A stretch of 61,438 nucleotides of DNA, from positions 1 to 61,438 of the forward strand of contig JAGRIH010000011.1 in assembly GCA_020443345.1 (NCBI GenBank), written 5' to 3'. This DNA comes from Halioglobus sp. (GTDB lineage Bacteria; Pseudomonadota; Gammaproteobacteria; Pseudomonadales; Halieaceae). Shown here piece after piece: positions 36,233 through 45,176 of this stretch. How positions within the stretch are numbered: position 1 is the stretch's first letter; each line of letters starts with the position of its first letter. Made by a program: the position numbers and the translations under genes. The notes under the pieces were generated by a model. That model saw only the letters and a program-made list of their open reading frames with translations. It searched no databases and was not told the origin of the DNA.

Positions 36233-37210
36233 TCAGACTTGCCCTGTGAAAACCGTGCTGATCAGGTAGGTCGTGTAGCACACGTAACCAAGCAGAAGCA
36301 ACGCACCTTCGATACGGTTGATACGTCCCGGTCTCTGGAAGCCGTAGCCGATAACGAACAGTGACAAAGTCAGCGCGGCCATCACCAGCATATCGCGGTT
36401 GAAAACCTCCGGCCCAGCCGCCATGGGGTGAATCGAGCCAGCGATACCCATCACCGCCAGCGTATTGAAGAGATTGGAACCCAGAACATTGCCCAGTGCA
36501 ATGTCATGTTCCCCCTTGCGGGCGGCGATAATCGATGAGGCGAGTTCCGGCAACGAGGTACCGACCGCGACGATGGTCAAACCGATGATCAGATCGCTGA
36601 CCCCGAGGCCACGCGCGGTCTCCACCGCACCCCAGACCAGGATGCGGGAACTCACCAGGAGCAGCACCAGACCCAGCACCAGCCGGGAGAGCGCACGGCG
36701 CATCGAGATGGCGCGAGCATCCAGCTCTTGCTCCATCTGGTCCGCCAGTGCATCCTGTTTCCTACGCAGTCCCTGCCAGATGCTCCAGGCCAACAAGCCC
36801 CCGAACACAGCAAGCAGCACCGTGGCATCGAGCCGCGTAATCTCGCCATCCCGGAGTTGCCACGCCGCCAGAGCAGTCACCGCCGTGAGGATGGGCAGTT
36901 CCCGGCGCAGCACCTGCGAATGCACGGCTATGGGGCTGATCAAGGCGGTCACCCCCAGTATCATGGCGATGTTGGTAATGTTCGAGCCGTAGGCATTGCC
37001 CAAGGCAATTCCGCCATTGCCCTGAGAGGCGGCCAATGCCGAAACCAGCATTTCCGGTGCGGAGGTGCCGAACCCGACAATCACCATGCCGATCAGCAGT
37101 GGCGGCATACGAAAATGGCGTGCGGTGGAGGCCGATCCCTCCACGAAAAGGTCCGCACTCCAGACGAGAAGCGCCAAACCGGAAACGACGGCGATAAGAG
37201 CCAGCGTCAT
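36233..37210 (-). CDS. Calcium/sodium antiporter (YrbG-like, CaCA family)
   Basis: Inner-membrane cation exchanger (325 residues) with two inverted five-TM halves. The alpha-repeat motifs are VGFGTSAPEMLVSA in the first half with LGNAYGSNITNIA, and VAVGTSLPELASSI in the second with LGNVLGSNLFNTL. A cytoplasmic loop near residues 145-165 is charged. ATG at 37210 (MTLALIAVVSG) places TM1 at the N-terminus; the open frame extends 20 codons further but those residues are not family-like. Confidence 0.93.
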   Translation of the reverse strand: MTLALIAVVSGLALLVWSADLFVEGSASTARHFRMPPLLIGMVIVGFGTSAPEMLVSALAASQGNGGIALGNAYGSNITNIAMILGVTALISPIAVHSQVLRRELPILTAVTALAAWQLRDGEITRLDATVLLAVFGGLLAWSIWQGLRRKQDALADQMEQELDARAISMRRALSRLVLGLVLLLVSSRILVWGAVETARGLGVSDLIIGLTIVAVGTSLPELASSIIAARKGEHDIALGNVLGSNLFNTLAVMGIAGSIHPMAAGPEVFNRDMLVMAALTLSLFVIGYGFQRPGRINRIEGALLLLGYVCYTTYLISTVFTGQV

Positions 37211-37321
37211 ACAGAACCAGAACTCCTTGCCAGGCGATGCTGAACCGGACCATTTTTTTGGCGGATACACATCGGTACCGTACCCAGCCTCCGGTTTACG
37301 GGGACTGTCGCCTTTCTCTCA

Positions 37322-37359
37322 GATGGGGTGGCCCTTTGGTTTGTTGGGACCAGGCGGAT
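37322..37359. repeat. Duplicate of tRNA-Val 3' end and downstream flank
   Basis: These 38 bp repeat 37510-37547 with 36 identities, in the same orientation. The shared segment covers the last 18 nt of the tRNA (T-arm and acceptor) and its downstream flank. The two copies are offset by 188 bp. Confidence 0.8.
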
Positions 37360-37363
37360 AAAT

Positions 37364-37388
37364 CGTTACCGCCGCTTCGGCGGTAACG
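37364..37388. repeat. 11-bp perfect hairpin between tRNA-end copies
   Basis: CGTTACCGCCG (37364-37374) and CGGCGGTAACG (37378-37388) form a perfect stem with a 3-nt loop. A second stem, CAAATTGC / GCAATTTG, lies at 37435-37454. Both would be transcribed downstream of the tRNA on the minus strand if readthrough occurred. Confidence 0.6.
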
Positions 37389-37492
37389 ACCCTGCGGGCT
37401 TCGGTCGGTTGGGCAAAGCCCACCCGCCTCGTTGCAAATTGCTGACGCAATTTGTCGAACCGGGCGCGGCTCTCACCCTCCCGGCCTTGCCA

Positions 37493-37529
37493 AACCAAAA
37501 GACCACCCCGATGGGGTGGCCCTTTGGTT

Positions 37530-37530
<1 letters not shown>
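37493..37530 (-). terminator. Strong hairpin at tRNA-Val 3' end (possible terminator or processing signal)
   Basis: AAACCAAAAGACCACCCC and GGGGTGGCCCTTTGGTTT pair at 16 of 18 positions around GA/T. In tRNA orientation it begins at the last base of the CCA end, and its distal arm holds TCTTTTGGTTT. No clean U-run follows, so termination is uncertain. Confidence 0.45.
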
Positions 37531-37606
<76 letters not shown>

Positions 37607-37621
37607 GTTGCGAGGTGGCGG

Positions 37622-37650
37622 ATTATAAGGCGTGGCGGCGATTTGCTCAA
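37622..37650 (-). promoter_or_regulatory. Sigma-70 promoter of tRNA-Val
   Basis: On the minus strand, -35 TTGAGC (37650-37645) and a perfect -10 TATAAT (37627-37622) are separated by 17 bp. The mature tRNA starts 15 bp after the -10, so the 5' leader is only about 10 nt. Confidence 0.85.
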
Positions 37651-37733
37651 CTTTCTCTGTGGCGCCCTCAACGGTCTTCCTTCACTTGGTTCTGGACGCG
37701 GTTCACCGGGGGCTCGCGGACATTACACAGCCC

Positions 37734-39482
37734 CTATTGCAGCAGATACGACGGGAAATAGCTGAAGCACTCCCGCAAGACCTGCTGCGAACGCTGCGGC
37801 TGGCCGCTTTCGCGGTAGGCCGCTCGCAGCAGGTTGCAGGCGCCTTTGTGCCAGGGCATGGCCCGGCGAACTTTTTCGGCGTACTCGATGGCCAGCTCCC
37901 GGTCTCCGCGCCAGGCGCTGATCTGCGCTATGCTCATGTCCTGCCAGGGCGATGCGGGCGCGCTGCGCAGCGGCTCGGACAGGGGTGCCGTGTCGCGCGC
38001 CAGCAGCCAGCTCACCGAGTCGCTGTACACACCGCGCCAGTGGCCTGTGTCGAGCAGTTGCCGCAGCTTGTTCTGGCCATCGCTGCGCTGGTGCGGCCAC
38101 AGCATGTACTGGGCACCCGAGGACTCCACCAGCTCTATCCAGCCCGGCCGGCTAAACAGTACCCGCATGTAGTCGTTGTAGGTGGCGGCGTCGTACAGGG
38201 TATCGGCGCGGCCGTCCATGTAGACCCTGAGATCGCCGTCGCTGCGCCAGTGGATATAGCCTCCCCAGTTGTACAGCGCAAACACATTGCCGCGAATGTC
38301 ATTGGTACGGATAAAATCCAGCATATCCATCGGGTAGGCGTATTCGGCAGTGAGGTAGTGAAATGCGGGGCCGGACTGCAGGGGATAGGGCAGCATACGA
38401 GCCGCGCCCAGCAGCAGCGCGACCAGGGCCAGCGGCAGTCCGAAGGGGCGCCGCTGCAGACGGCGCAGACCAAAGCCCACCAGTGGCGCGAGCAGCACCG
38501 CCAGCGAGATGCCGTACAGGGGGATAAAACGGCGGCTGGTAAGGGCCATGGCCAGGGTCAGTGCGGTAAGTGCGAGGCCCTCCCAGGGCACGCCCGTGGC
38601 TCTGCGCACCCGCGGCAGCAGGTAGCACGCCGCCAGCGCCGGCGCCCACATAAAAACGAAAAACAGCGGTGAGCGTATACCGCCGGGCTGGAATGGCGGG
38701 AGCCACTCACCCAGCTGGCGAAAGGGCGAAGTGTCGTCAAAGGCGTATTTCAGCGGGTACAGGAAGGCCTTGAATCCCGCGGGATTCAGGGCGCTGGCCA
38801 GCAGGCACACGGCGCCCACTGCAAGTGCGGCGCGCAGTGTACCTGCATTTATCTGGCGCCACGGAAACACCAGCACGCCCAGCGCCATCAGGCCAAAGAA
38901 AAACCCGCCGTGGAGATTGACCCACACCAGAAAAATGCCCGCCAGCCACCAGGTGGACGTCCGCCGTCCCAGCAGCAGGTACAACAGCAGGCTGAACAGC
39001 GCCAGCGAGTAGAGGTGCGGTCGCACGTCGAGAAACGGGGCGGCAATGGCAATTGCCAGCGCCGCGCAGACCAGTCCCGCGAGGGCGCTGCCGCTGGCTC
39101 GCGTCAGTGCGCGTTGCAGAATGACAAAGGTTGCGACAATCACCAGCCATTTCCAGTAGACCAGCGCCGCGACACCCCACAGCGACGCCCAGGCATAGAA
39201 GATGATGTCCGCCAGCCACTCGTGATTGAGCCAGTCGTGGCCGCGCGCCGTGTAGGACCAGTCGTCCACCATCCACAGGCTGCCGGTCTGCAGCAGCTCC
39301 CGCCCCGCAGCCAGGTGCCACCACATGTCCGAGCCGGCCATTTCGGTGTAGCCGTAGGACAGGAACAGGATTGCTCCAGCCGCGTAAAGCAGCAAGTGCA
39401 TCAGCCGCTCGTAGGCAGTGTGCACGCCCGGAGTGCCAGGTTGCCCCGATGCACCGCACTGATGCTGTTGCGCACTACTCAC
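37734..39482 (-). CDS. Polytopic GT-C-like membrane protein
   Basis: A 582-residue inner-membrane protein with about 10-12 TM segments (residues 30-370), a periplasmic domain and a short TPR-like C-terminus (DRELAIEYAEKVRRAMPWHK). The early loop GSDMWWHLAAGRELLQTG and the later NVFALYNWGGYIHWRSDG with YMDGRADTLYD resemble uncharacterised membrane glycosyltransferase-like proteins; acidic residues in the first loop would suit a GT-C fold. It is coupled to the upstream GT2 gene by a GTGA overlap, so the pair may transfer a sugar from a lipid carrier to an envelope acceptor. The GTG at 39482 is the likely start; an ATG at 39404 is the alternative. Confidence 0.75.
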   Translation of the reverse strand: MSSAQQHQCGASGQPGTPGVHTAYERLMHLLLYAAGAILFLSYGYTEMAGSDMWWHLAAGRELLQTGSLWMVDDWSYTARGHDWLNHEWLADIIFYAWASLWGVAALVYWKWLVIVATFVILQRALTRASGSALAGLVCAALAIAIAAPFLDVRPHLYSLALFSLLLYLLLGRRTSTWWLAGIFLVWVNLHGGFFFGLMALGVLVFPWRQINAGTLRAALAVGAVCLLASALNPAGFKAFLYPLKYAFDDTSPFRQLGEWLPPFQPGGIRSPLFFVFMWAPALAACYLLPRVRRATGVPWEGLALTALTLAMALTSRRFIPLYGISLAVLLAPLVGFGLRRLQRRPFGLPLALVALLLGAARMLPYPLQSGPAFHYLTAEYAYPMDMLDFIRTNDIRGNVFALYNWGGYIHWRSDGDLRVYMDGRADTLYDAATYNDYMRVLFSRPGWIELVESSGAQYMLWPHQRSDGQNKLRQLLDTGHWRGVYSDSVSWLLARDTAPLSEPLRSAPASPWQDMSIAQISAWRGDRELAIEYAEKVRRAMPWHKGACNLLRAAYRESGQPQRSQQVLRECFSYFPSYLLQ

Positions 39483-40456
39483 TCGCCGTCATGCGCCGCG
39501 ACGCCGCCACCGGTCGGATGATAGCCCTTCACCAGGTACAGGGTGCGCGCCTTGGTCTCCTGGTAGGTGCGCGCCAGGTATTCGCCGATGATGCCCAGGC
39601 AGACCAGTTGCACGCCGCCCAGGAACAGGACTGCGATAATCAGCGACGGGTAGCCCGGAACCGGGTTGCCCCACAGCACGGTGCGCACCAACAAAAAAGT
39701 ACCGTAGGTTAGCGCCACCACCGACGTCAGCAGCCCGAGGTAGGTGGCGATCTTCAGCGGCACCTCGGAAAACGAGGTGATGCCCTCCAGGGCGAAATTC
39801 CACAGCCGCCAGTAGCTCCACTTGGTGTGTCCGGCCTGTCGCGGCTGGCGCACGTAGTCGACGGCTTTCTGCTCAAAGCCGACCCAGGCGTAGAGGCCTT
39901 TCATATAGCGGTGGCGCTCGGGCAGCGCGGTTAGGGCGTCGACGGCGCGGCGGCTGAGCAGGCGAAAATCCCCGGCGTCCGCGGGGATCTCGACATTGCT
40001 CAGGCGATTCAGGATGCGGTAAAACCACTTGGCGGTGAACTTCTTCATCCTGGAGTCGCCGCGGCGGTCACTTCTGCGCCCGTAGACCACGTCGTAGCCG
40101 CTGCGCCATTCGCGCAGGAAACTGTGTACCAGTTCCGGCGGGTCCTGCAGGTCGGCATCGATAATGATTACCGCCGCGCCGCGTGCGTGATCCAGGCCAG
40201 CCGAGAGAGCCACCTCCTTGCCAAAATTGCGGCTCAGCTCGATGACGGCCACCCGCTGGTCACCCTGACGGATGGCACTCAGGCGCGCTGCGGAATCGTC
40301 GCTGCTGCCGTCATCTATATAGAGCATTTCATAGTCACAGCCGGTGGCGCGCATGACTTCGCTCATCTGCCGGTGAAACTCCTCCAGCACCGCTGACTCG
40401 TTGAATACGGGCACCACCACCGACAGCAATTGTGACAAACCAGACTCCTCAGGCAT
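39479..40456 (-). CDS. GtrB/ArnC-type family 2 glycosyltransferase
   Basis: Inner-membrane enzyme (325 residues) that transfers a sugar from a nucleotide donor to a polyprenyl phosphate on the cytoplasmic face. GT2 features: LSVVVPVFNESAVLEEFH, YIDDGSSDDS, ELSRNFGKEVALSAGLDHA, the DxD-type IIDADLQDPPE, and DAGDFRLLSRRAVDAL. Two C-terminal TM helices (about 235-255 and 268-290) match the bactoprenol glucosyltransferase GtrB. It is translationally coupled to the membrane protein downstream. Confidence 0.9.
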   Translation of the reverse strand: MPEESGLSQLLSVVVPVFNESAVLEEFHRQMSEVMRATGCDYEMLYIDDGSSDDSAARLSAIRQGDQRVAVIELSRNFGKEVALSAGLDHARGAAVIIIDADLQDPPELVHSFLREWRSGYDVVYGRRSDRRGDSRMKKFTAKWFYRILNRLSNVEIPADAGDFRLLSRRAVDALTALPERHRYMKGLYAWVGFEQKAVDYVRQPRQAGHTKWSYWRLWNFALEGITSFSEVPLKIATYLGLLTSVVALTYGTFLLVRTVLWGNPVPGYPSLIIAVLFLGGVQLVCLGIIGEYLARTYQETKARTLYLVKGYHPTGGGVAAHDGE

Positions 40457-40563
40457 CGCGCATTATTGTTTCAACCGGGACCCGTTTACATTACCGCGGC
40501 ATCGAGCCGGATGCCACCGGCGACCACGGCTGCGGGTGCAGCCCCGTCCATGCGCGCGAGGAC

Positions 40564-42294
40564 TTACTCGATCGGGTCAATGACACGCAGGATCCTGATA
40601 TCGCCCACAAACAGTTGAAAGGTCCCGTATAGCGCGCGATGCACCACCAGCTCGGGCATGAAGTTCTCCACTTCCAACGCCTGTTCCGGCTGCAGGTGGG
40701 GCTGCGACCCCGCCAGGGCGGCGCGATAAAAGCGCGCGTAGGCCGGGGTGGTCTTGATCAGGTGGTCGAGATCGTCCACCAGAGGGCCGTTCAACTCGTT
40801 GGCAAAAGCGGTGTCGTACCAGTTCTCGCTGAGGATCAGGTACTGCGCCTGACGCAGCGCGGCCGCCGCGCCAAAGGCGTACTCGGGGCGAAACAGGCGG
40901 CTGTTGCCCAGCGCCTGTACCGGCGGGTTGACGTAGAAACTGTAGAACACCCGGGTATTCGGATGGCTTGCAAACCACTGGCGCAAGGCAATGCGCGGGT
41001 CGCTATGGTAGTCGCTCACCATATCCAGCGCCAGCAGCGCGGGCCACGCAAAGAACAGGGCCAGGAACCAGCGCCGCTGGGCCCAGCGCGTGGCATACAG
41101 ACCACAGGCCGCCAGCAGCGCTGCCGCGGGTAGCAGCGGCAGGTAGTGGCGGTAGTAGGTGACCGGTGCCAGGACGGCCATGTAGACGGTAAAAGCCAGT
41201 ACCGGCAGCAACAGGCACAACCAGGCGCGGCGCCGGGCGACATCGCGGCACGCCTGGCCGACACCGGCGGCGATAAACAGGCAGGCCGGCAGGCCCAGCC
41301 CCACGAGCAGCACCGCGGGCACGTTGACCAGGTTGCGCAGCCACTTGTGCCAGCCGATGGCGGCGTAGCCCGAACCGAAGCGGCCGCTGGCTCCACTGGT
41401 GGTGTAGGCCGCCACCAGGTCAATGCGGCACAGCCCGAAGGCCAGCAGCGGCAGCAGCAGCCACCACAGCACCATGGGTCGGCGCAGGCGGCGCCAGGGT
41501 ATCACCAGATACCACAGGACACACACCGCCAGCAGCGGGTACAGTCCCAATGCCTGGAAGGCACTGTTGGTGAGCAGGCCGAGCAGAATCGCCGTGGCCA
41601 GGGCCACCAGCACAAGACGCCGCGCACTCATGCCGTGGCTGACATAGCGCCACACCCGCAGCGGCGCCAGCCCGGCATAGGCAAACAGCGCAAACACCCA
41701 GTACTTGGCCCACAGTGCCGGCACCAGCAGCAGCGGGCTGGTCAGGGCTGCGGCGCGCGACTTGCGCAGCGCGGCACATACCAGCAGGGCCAGAAAGGCG
41801 TAGATAAAAAATACCGAGGGGGCATCCACGGTACCGCTGTGGGACTGACTGACATGGAAGCCCGACACGGCCAGCAGGGCAGCGGCGGTCCAGGCCACCG
41901 CCGGGCGCTGCGGCCACAGCAGCAGACCGATCACGCCCACCAGCACCACGGTCAGGGCGCCGGTGACGGCGGACCAGGAGCGGGCGATGCGCAGGTGTTG
42001 CGGACTGTGGCAGTAGGCTTCGACTCGCGCCGCATCGCCGGCGATGCCCGGTGGCGGGCCGCGCCCCAGCACCCGGGCAATGGCAATGGTCTGGCGTCCG
42101 ACAAAGGTGGAATACGCGAAGCCCTCCAGCGCGGCGCGGCACGACCCGCCCTCGTCAAAATTCACCAGCGTGAAACTGCCGGGGTAGTCCCAGTTCCAGC
42201 CCAGTGTCTGCGCGCTGTAGAGCCGCGGCAGCAACGCCAGCAGGAACAGCATGGCCAGGGGCACCAGCTTGCGGGGTCCCCACACGCTCATCAT
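40564..42294 (-). CDS. GT39-like membrane glycosyltransferase
   Basis: A 576-residue polytopic protein of the dolichyl-phosphate-mannose-protein mannosyltransferase (GT-C) type. The first periplasmic loop holds YPGSFTLVNFDEGGSCRAAL with the acidic pair expected at the GT-C active site. About ten TM segments follow, then a periplasmic domain (FYVNPPVQALGNSRLF, ALYGTFQLFVGDIRILRVID). It lies 107 bp upstream of the GT2 gene on the same strand, so the three genes probably form one envelope-glycosylation unit. Acceptor unknown. Confidence 0.8.
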   Translation of the reverse strand: MMSVWGPRKLVPLAMLFLLALLPRLYSAQTLGWNWDYPGSFTLVNFDEGGSCRAALEGFAYSTFVGRQTIAIARVLGRGPPPGIAGDAARVEAYCHSPQHLRIARSWSAVTGALTVVLVGVIGLLLWPQRPAVAWTAAALLAVSGFHVSQSHSGTVDAPSVFFIYAFLALLVCAALRKSRAAALTSPLLLVPALWAKYWVFALFAYAGLAPLRVWRYVSHGMSARRLVLVALATAILLGLLTNSAFQALGLYPLLAVCVLWYLVIPWRRLRRPMVLWWLLLPLLAFGLCRIDLVAAYTTSGASGRFGSGYAAIGWHKWLRNLVNVPAVLLVGLGLPACLFIAAGVGQACRDVARRRAWLCLLLPVLAFTVYMAVLAPVTYYRHYLPLLPAAALLAACGLYATRWAQRRWFLALFFAWPALLALDMVSDYHSDPRIALRQWFASHPNTRVFYSFYVNPPVQALGNSRLFRPEYAFGAAAALRQAQYLILSENWYDTAFANELNGPLVDDLDHLIKTTPAYARFYRAALAGSQPHLQPEQALEVENFMPELVVHRALYGTFQLFVGDIRILRVIDPIE

Positions 42295-42486
42295 TTATTC
42301 GTCATCGATGTATCCGGCCGCCCCGGGGTGGCACAGGATCACCCGCGTCCTCGACCAACCGTGGCGAGGAGGCGAGACAGGTTCTGCGCGAGATGGCATG
42401 ATAAGCGGCGCAGCGACCGTCCCGCAACAACAGGCTCCGGTACGGATCCCCTAAGCAGTACCCACCAGGCAATCGAGGAAGTCACC

Positions 42487-43380
42487 ATGCCAGCTCTCAC
42501 AACCTGTTTTTTCGCGGCCAGCCTCGCGCTGGCCAGTGCGATCCCGACCGCTCTCGCCGCCCCGACCAATGCTTCCGCGGGTGCACAGACCCAGCCAAAC
42601 CCGGCCCTGACGCGCGCCATCGAGGGGCGCGACGCCAGCGCTCGCGAGCGCGACAGCGCACGGCATCCGGCACAGACCCTGACCTTCTTCCAGGTCGAGC
42701 CGGGCATGACCGTGGCCGAGGCACTGCCCGGCGCCGGCTGGTATACGCAGATACTGGCCAATTATCTGGGCGGCACCGGCACCCTGTACGGCGTCAACTA
42801 CACCGACAGCATGTACAGCATGTTTGGCTTTGCCACGGCAGCGTGGATCGAGGAGCGCAAGGCGGACGCCGGCAGGTTCCCGGCCCTGGTCGAGTCGTTT
42901 ACCGACAACGGCATCGCCGCCCGCGGCTTCACCTTCAACACGGTGCCTGCCGAAACCCTGGGTACGGTGGACCGCGTGCTGTTGATCCGCGCACTGCACA
43001 ACCTCAATCGCTTCGAAAAAGCAGCGGGCACCCGCTCCCAGGCCCTGGCTGCGGTGCGCAGCATGCTCAAGGAAGACGGGCTGGTCGGGGTGGTGCAACA
43101 CCGCGCACCCGAGAGCGCCAGCGACGCGTGGGCGGACGGCAGCCACGGCTACCTGAAGCAGTCCGCGGTTATCGCCATGCTGGAACAGGCCGGCTTCGAA
43201 CTGGTGGCCGCGAGCGAAATGAACGCCAACCCACTGGACAAGCCCGGTGTGGACGACGGGGTGTGGCGCCTGCCCCCCACCCTGCGCACCAGCAAGGACA
43301 ACCCCGAATTGCGCGCCGCCATGGAGTCCGTCGGCGAATCCGACCGCATGACCCTGTTGTTTCGCAAGGCGCCGCAGTGA
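42487..43380 (+). CDS. Exported class I methyltransferase-like protein
   Basis: A 297-residue protein with a clear Sec signal peptide (residues 1-24, cleaved near ALAAPT) followed by a Rossmann methyltransferase-like domain: VEPGMTVAEALPGAGWYTQILANYL matches the SAM-binding motif I, DRVLLIRALHNL motif IV, and SMLKEDGLVGVVQH motif post-IV. It belongs to a group of predicted methyltransferases (COG4798) with signal peptides. SAM is not known in the periplasm, so it may bind another ligand or lack catalysis. Divergent from the GT39-like gene across 192 bp, in which no clear promoter was identified. Confidence 0.83.
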   Translation: MPALTTCFFAASLALASAIPTALAAPTNASAGAQTQPNPALTRAIEGRDASARERDSARHPAQTLTFFQVEPGMTVAEALPGAGWYTQILANYLGGTGTLYGVNYTDSMYSMFGFATAAWIEERKADAGRFPALVESFTDNGIAARGFTFNTVPAETLGTVDRVLLIRALHNLNRFEKAAGTRSQALAAVRSMLKEDGLVGVVQHRAPESASDAWADGSHGYLKQSAVIAMLEQAGFELVAASEMNANPLDKPGVDDGVWRLPPTLRTSKDNPELRAAMESVGESDRMTLLFRKAPQ

Positions 43381-43508
43381 AGTAACCGCGCGGGAAAGCG
43401 CCGGCCGCGGCCTGCTTTCTGCCCCGGCACACCGTGGGCACCGCCTTGCGTCCCGGCGGTCACAAAGTGCGCTATGCTCTGTCTGTACAGTGAAGGATTT
43501 GCATTCCC

Positions 43509-45176
43509 ATGACCGGTATCGAACAACTGCTGCAAGATATCCAGCAGGCCCCCCAAGGGCCGCAGATCGCGGCGATCTTTGATTTCGACGGCACCCTCAT
43601 CGCAGGCTATTCCGCCACGGCGCTAATCCGTGAACAGGTCAGGCGCGGCGACGTTTCACCCCGACAATTTCTCGAGATGATGGGTGCTGCGGCCAGCTTT
43701 GGCCTGGGCAACATGGGCTTTTCCGCCATGATGGCCAGCAGCGCCCAGTTCATGCGCGGCATCCGTGAAGATACCTATCGCGAACTGGGCGAAGCGCTGT
43801 ACGAGAAACAACTCGCACGCCTGGTCTACCCCGAATCCCGCGCACTGGTCAATGCCCACCTGGCCCGCGGCCACACGGTGGCCATTGTGTCTTCGGCCAC
43901 CCCCTATCAGGTATGGCCGGCGGCGCGGGATCTGGGCATAGCGCACGTCCTGTGCACCGAACTGGAAGTGCGCGACGGCCTGTTCAGCGGCGCGGTCGTA
44001 CACCCCACCTGTTTCGGGCAGGGCAAGGTGGAGGCCGCCGAGACCCTGGCCGGCACCCACGGTGCCGACCTCGATGACAGTTTTTTCTATTCCGACAGCC
44101 ACGACGACCTGCCGTTGCTGGAGCGGGTCGGCAGGCCCCGGGTGCTCAATCCCAGCGGCAAGCTGGCGCGGGTTGCCCGCGACCGGAACTGGCCGGTCGC
44201 CCGGTTCGACAGCCGCGGACGGCCCAGCGCCGGCCAGTTGATGCGCTCCATGGCGGCCACCGGCTCGCTGGTATCCAGTTTTGTGGCGGGCCTGCCGGTC
44301 TACGCTCTCACCGGATCGCGGCGCGAGGCCAATAATTTCTCGTTTTCCCTGTTTGCCGACACCGCCAGCGCCCTGATCGGCCTGCGGCTGGAAGTCAACG
44401 GGGAAGAGCACCTGTGGTCACATCGCCCGGCCGTCTTTGTGTTCAACCACCAGAGCAAGGCGGATGTGATCGTCATTGCCAGGCTCCTGCGCCGCGATAT
44501 CGCGGCAGTCGGCAAACAGGAAATCAAGAAGGAAAATCCGCTGATCGGCCGGGTACTGGAGATGGGCGGCGTGGTATTGATCGATCGCGCCAACGCCCGC
44601 AGTGCGATCAAGGCGATGCAGCCTTTGGTTGACCAGATGAAACAAGAAGGTAAATCCGTGGTACTGGCGCCCGAGGGCACCCGCACCGTGTCGCCGCGAC
44701 TGGCGCCTTTCAAAAAAGGTGCTTTTCATCTGGCAATGCAGGCCGGCGTGCCCATGATACCTATTGTCATTCACAATGCCGGCGACGTCGCGCCCAAAGG
44801 GGATTTCGTCTTTCGCCCGGCCACCGTTCGCGTGGATGTGCTGCCGCCCGTCGACACCAGCCAGTGGCGCCCGCAGACCATCGGCCAGCACGTGCGCGAG
44901 GTACGCAACCTCTTTGCACAGGCGCTGGGCCAGCCGGCAGAACCGGGCGCGCCGGACCCCGCTGCGGGCGGGGCCGGACGTGCCAGCGAAGGGACTGTCA
45001 CCGGCAACACCGCCCCCGGCAAGGCCGGGAGAAAAAAGGCCGTCCCCAAAAAGTCGGGCGGCGCGGGCCGGCGAGCCGCTGCCGCCGGCAGTGCCGGGTC
45101 CGCGGCGCGCACACGCCGCGTGGACGCTGAACGGACAGGCGGCTCAGACCCTGGCCGGACACCGCGCGGCAAATGA
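43509..45176 (+). CDS. HAD-IB phosphatase / PlsC 1-acylglycerol-3-phosphate acyltransferase fusion
   Basis: Bifunctional protein of 555 residues. The N-terminal HAD-IB (SerB-like) phosphatase has the nucleophile motif DFDGT (Asp25, Asp27), a VSSAT motif and YSDSHDDLPLL. The C-terminal PlsC domain has NHQSKAD (His314, Asp319, the HX4D charge relay), then VVLIDR and APEGTRT (Glu389). It should acylate lysophosphatidate to phosphatidate at the inner membrane. The last 85 residues are a basic Ala/Gly/Lys/Arg tail of low complexity. M. tuberculosis Rv2483c has the same fusion beside plsB2. It overlaps plsB by ATGA. Confidence 0.93.
   Translation: MTGIEQLLQDIQQAPQGPQIAAIFDFDGTLIAGYSATALIREQVRRGDVSPRQFLEMMGAAASFGLGNMGFSAMMASSAQFMRGIREDTYRELGEALYEKQLARLVYPESRALVNAHLARGHTVAIVSSATPYQVWPAARDLGIAHVLCTELEVRDGLFSGAVVHPTCFGQGKVEAAETLAGTHGADLDDSFFYSDSHDDLPLLERVGRPRVLNPSGKLARVARDRNWPVARFDSRGRPSAGQLMRSMAATGSLVSSFVAGLPVYALTGSRREANNFSFSLFADTASALIGLRLEVNGEEHLWSHRPAVFVFNHQSKADVIVIARLLRRDIAAVGKQEIKKENPLIGRVLEMGGVVLIDRANARSAIKAMQPLVDQMKQEGKSVVLAPEGTRTVSPRLAPFKKGAFHLAMQAGVPMIPIVIHNAGDVAPKGDFVFRPATVRVDVLPPVDTSQWRPQTIGQHVREVRNLFAQALGQPAEPGAPDPAAGGAGRASEGTVTGNTAPGKAGRKKAVPKKSGGAGRRAAAAGSAGSAARTRRVDAERTGGSDPGRTPRGK

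Noticed and set aside
41146-42486. Long plus-strand frame joined to the exported methyltransferase gene
   Set aside because: It is antisense to the GT39-like gene and lacks similarity. The signal peptide at 42487 marks the true start.
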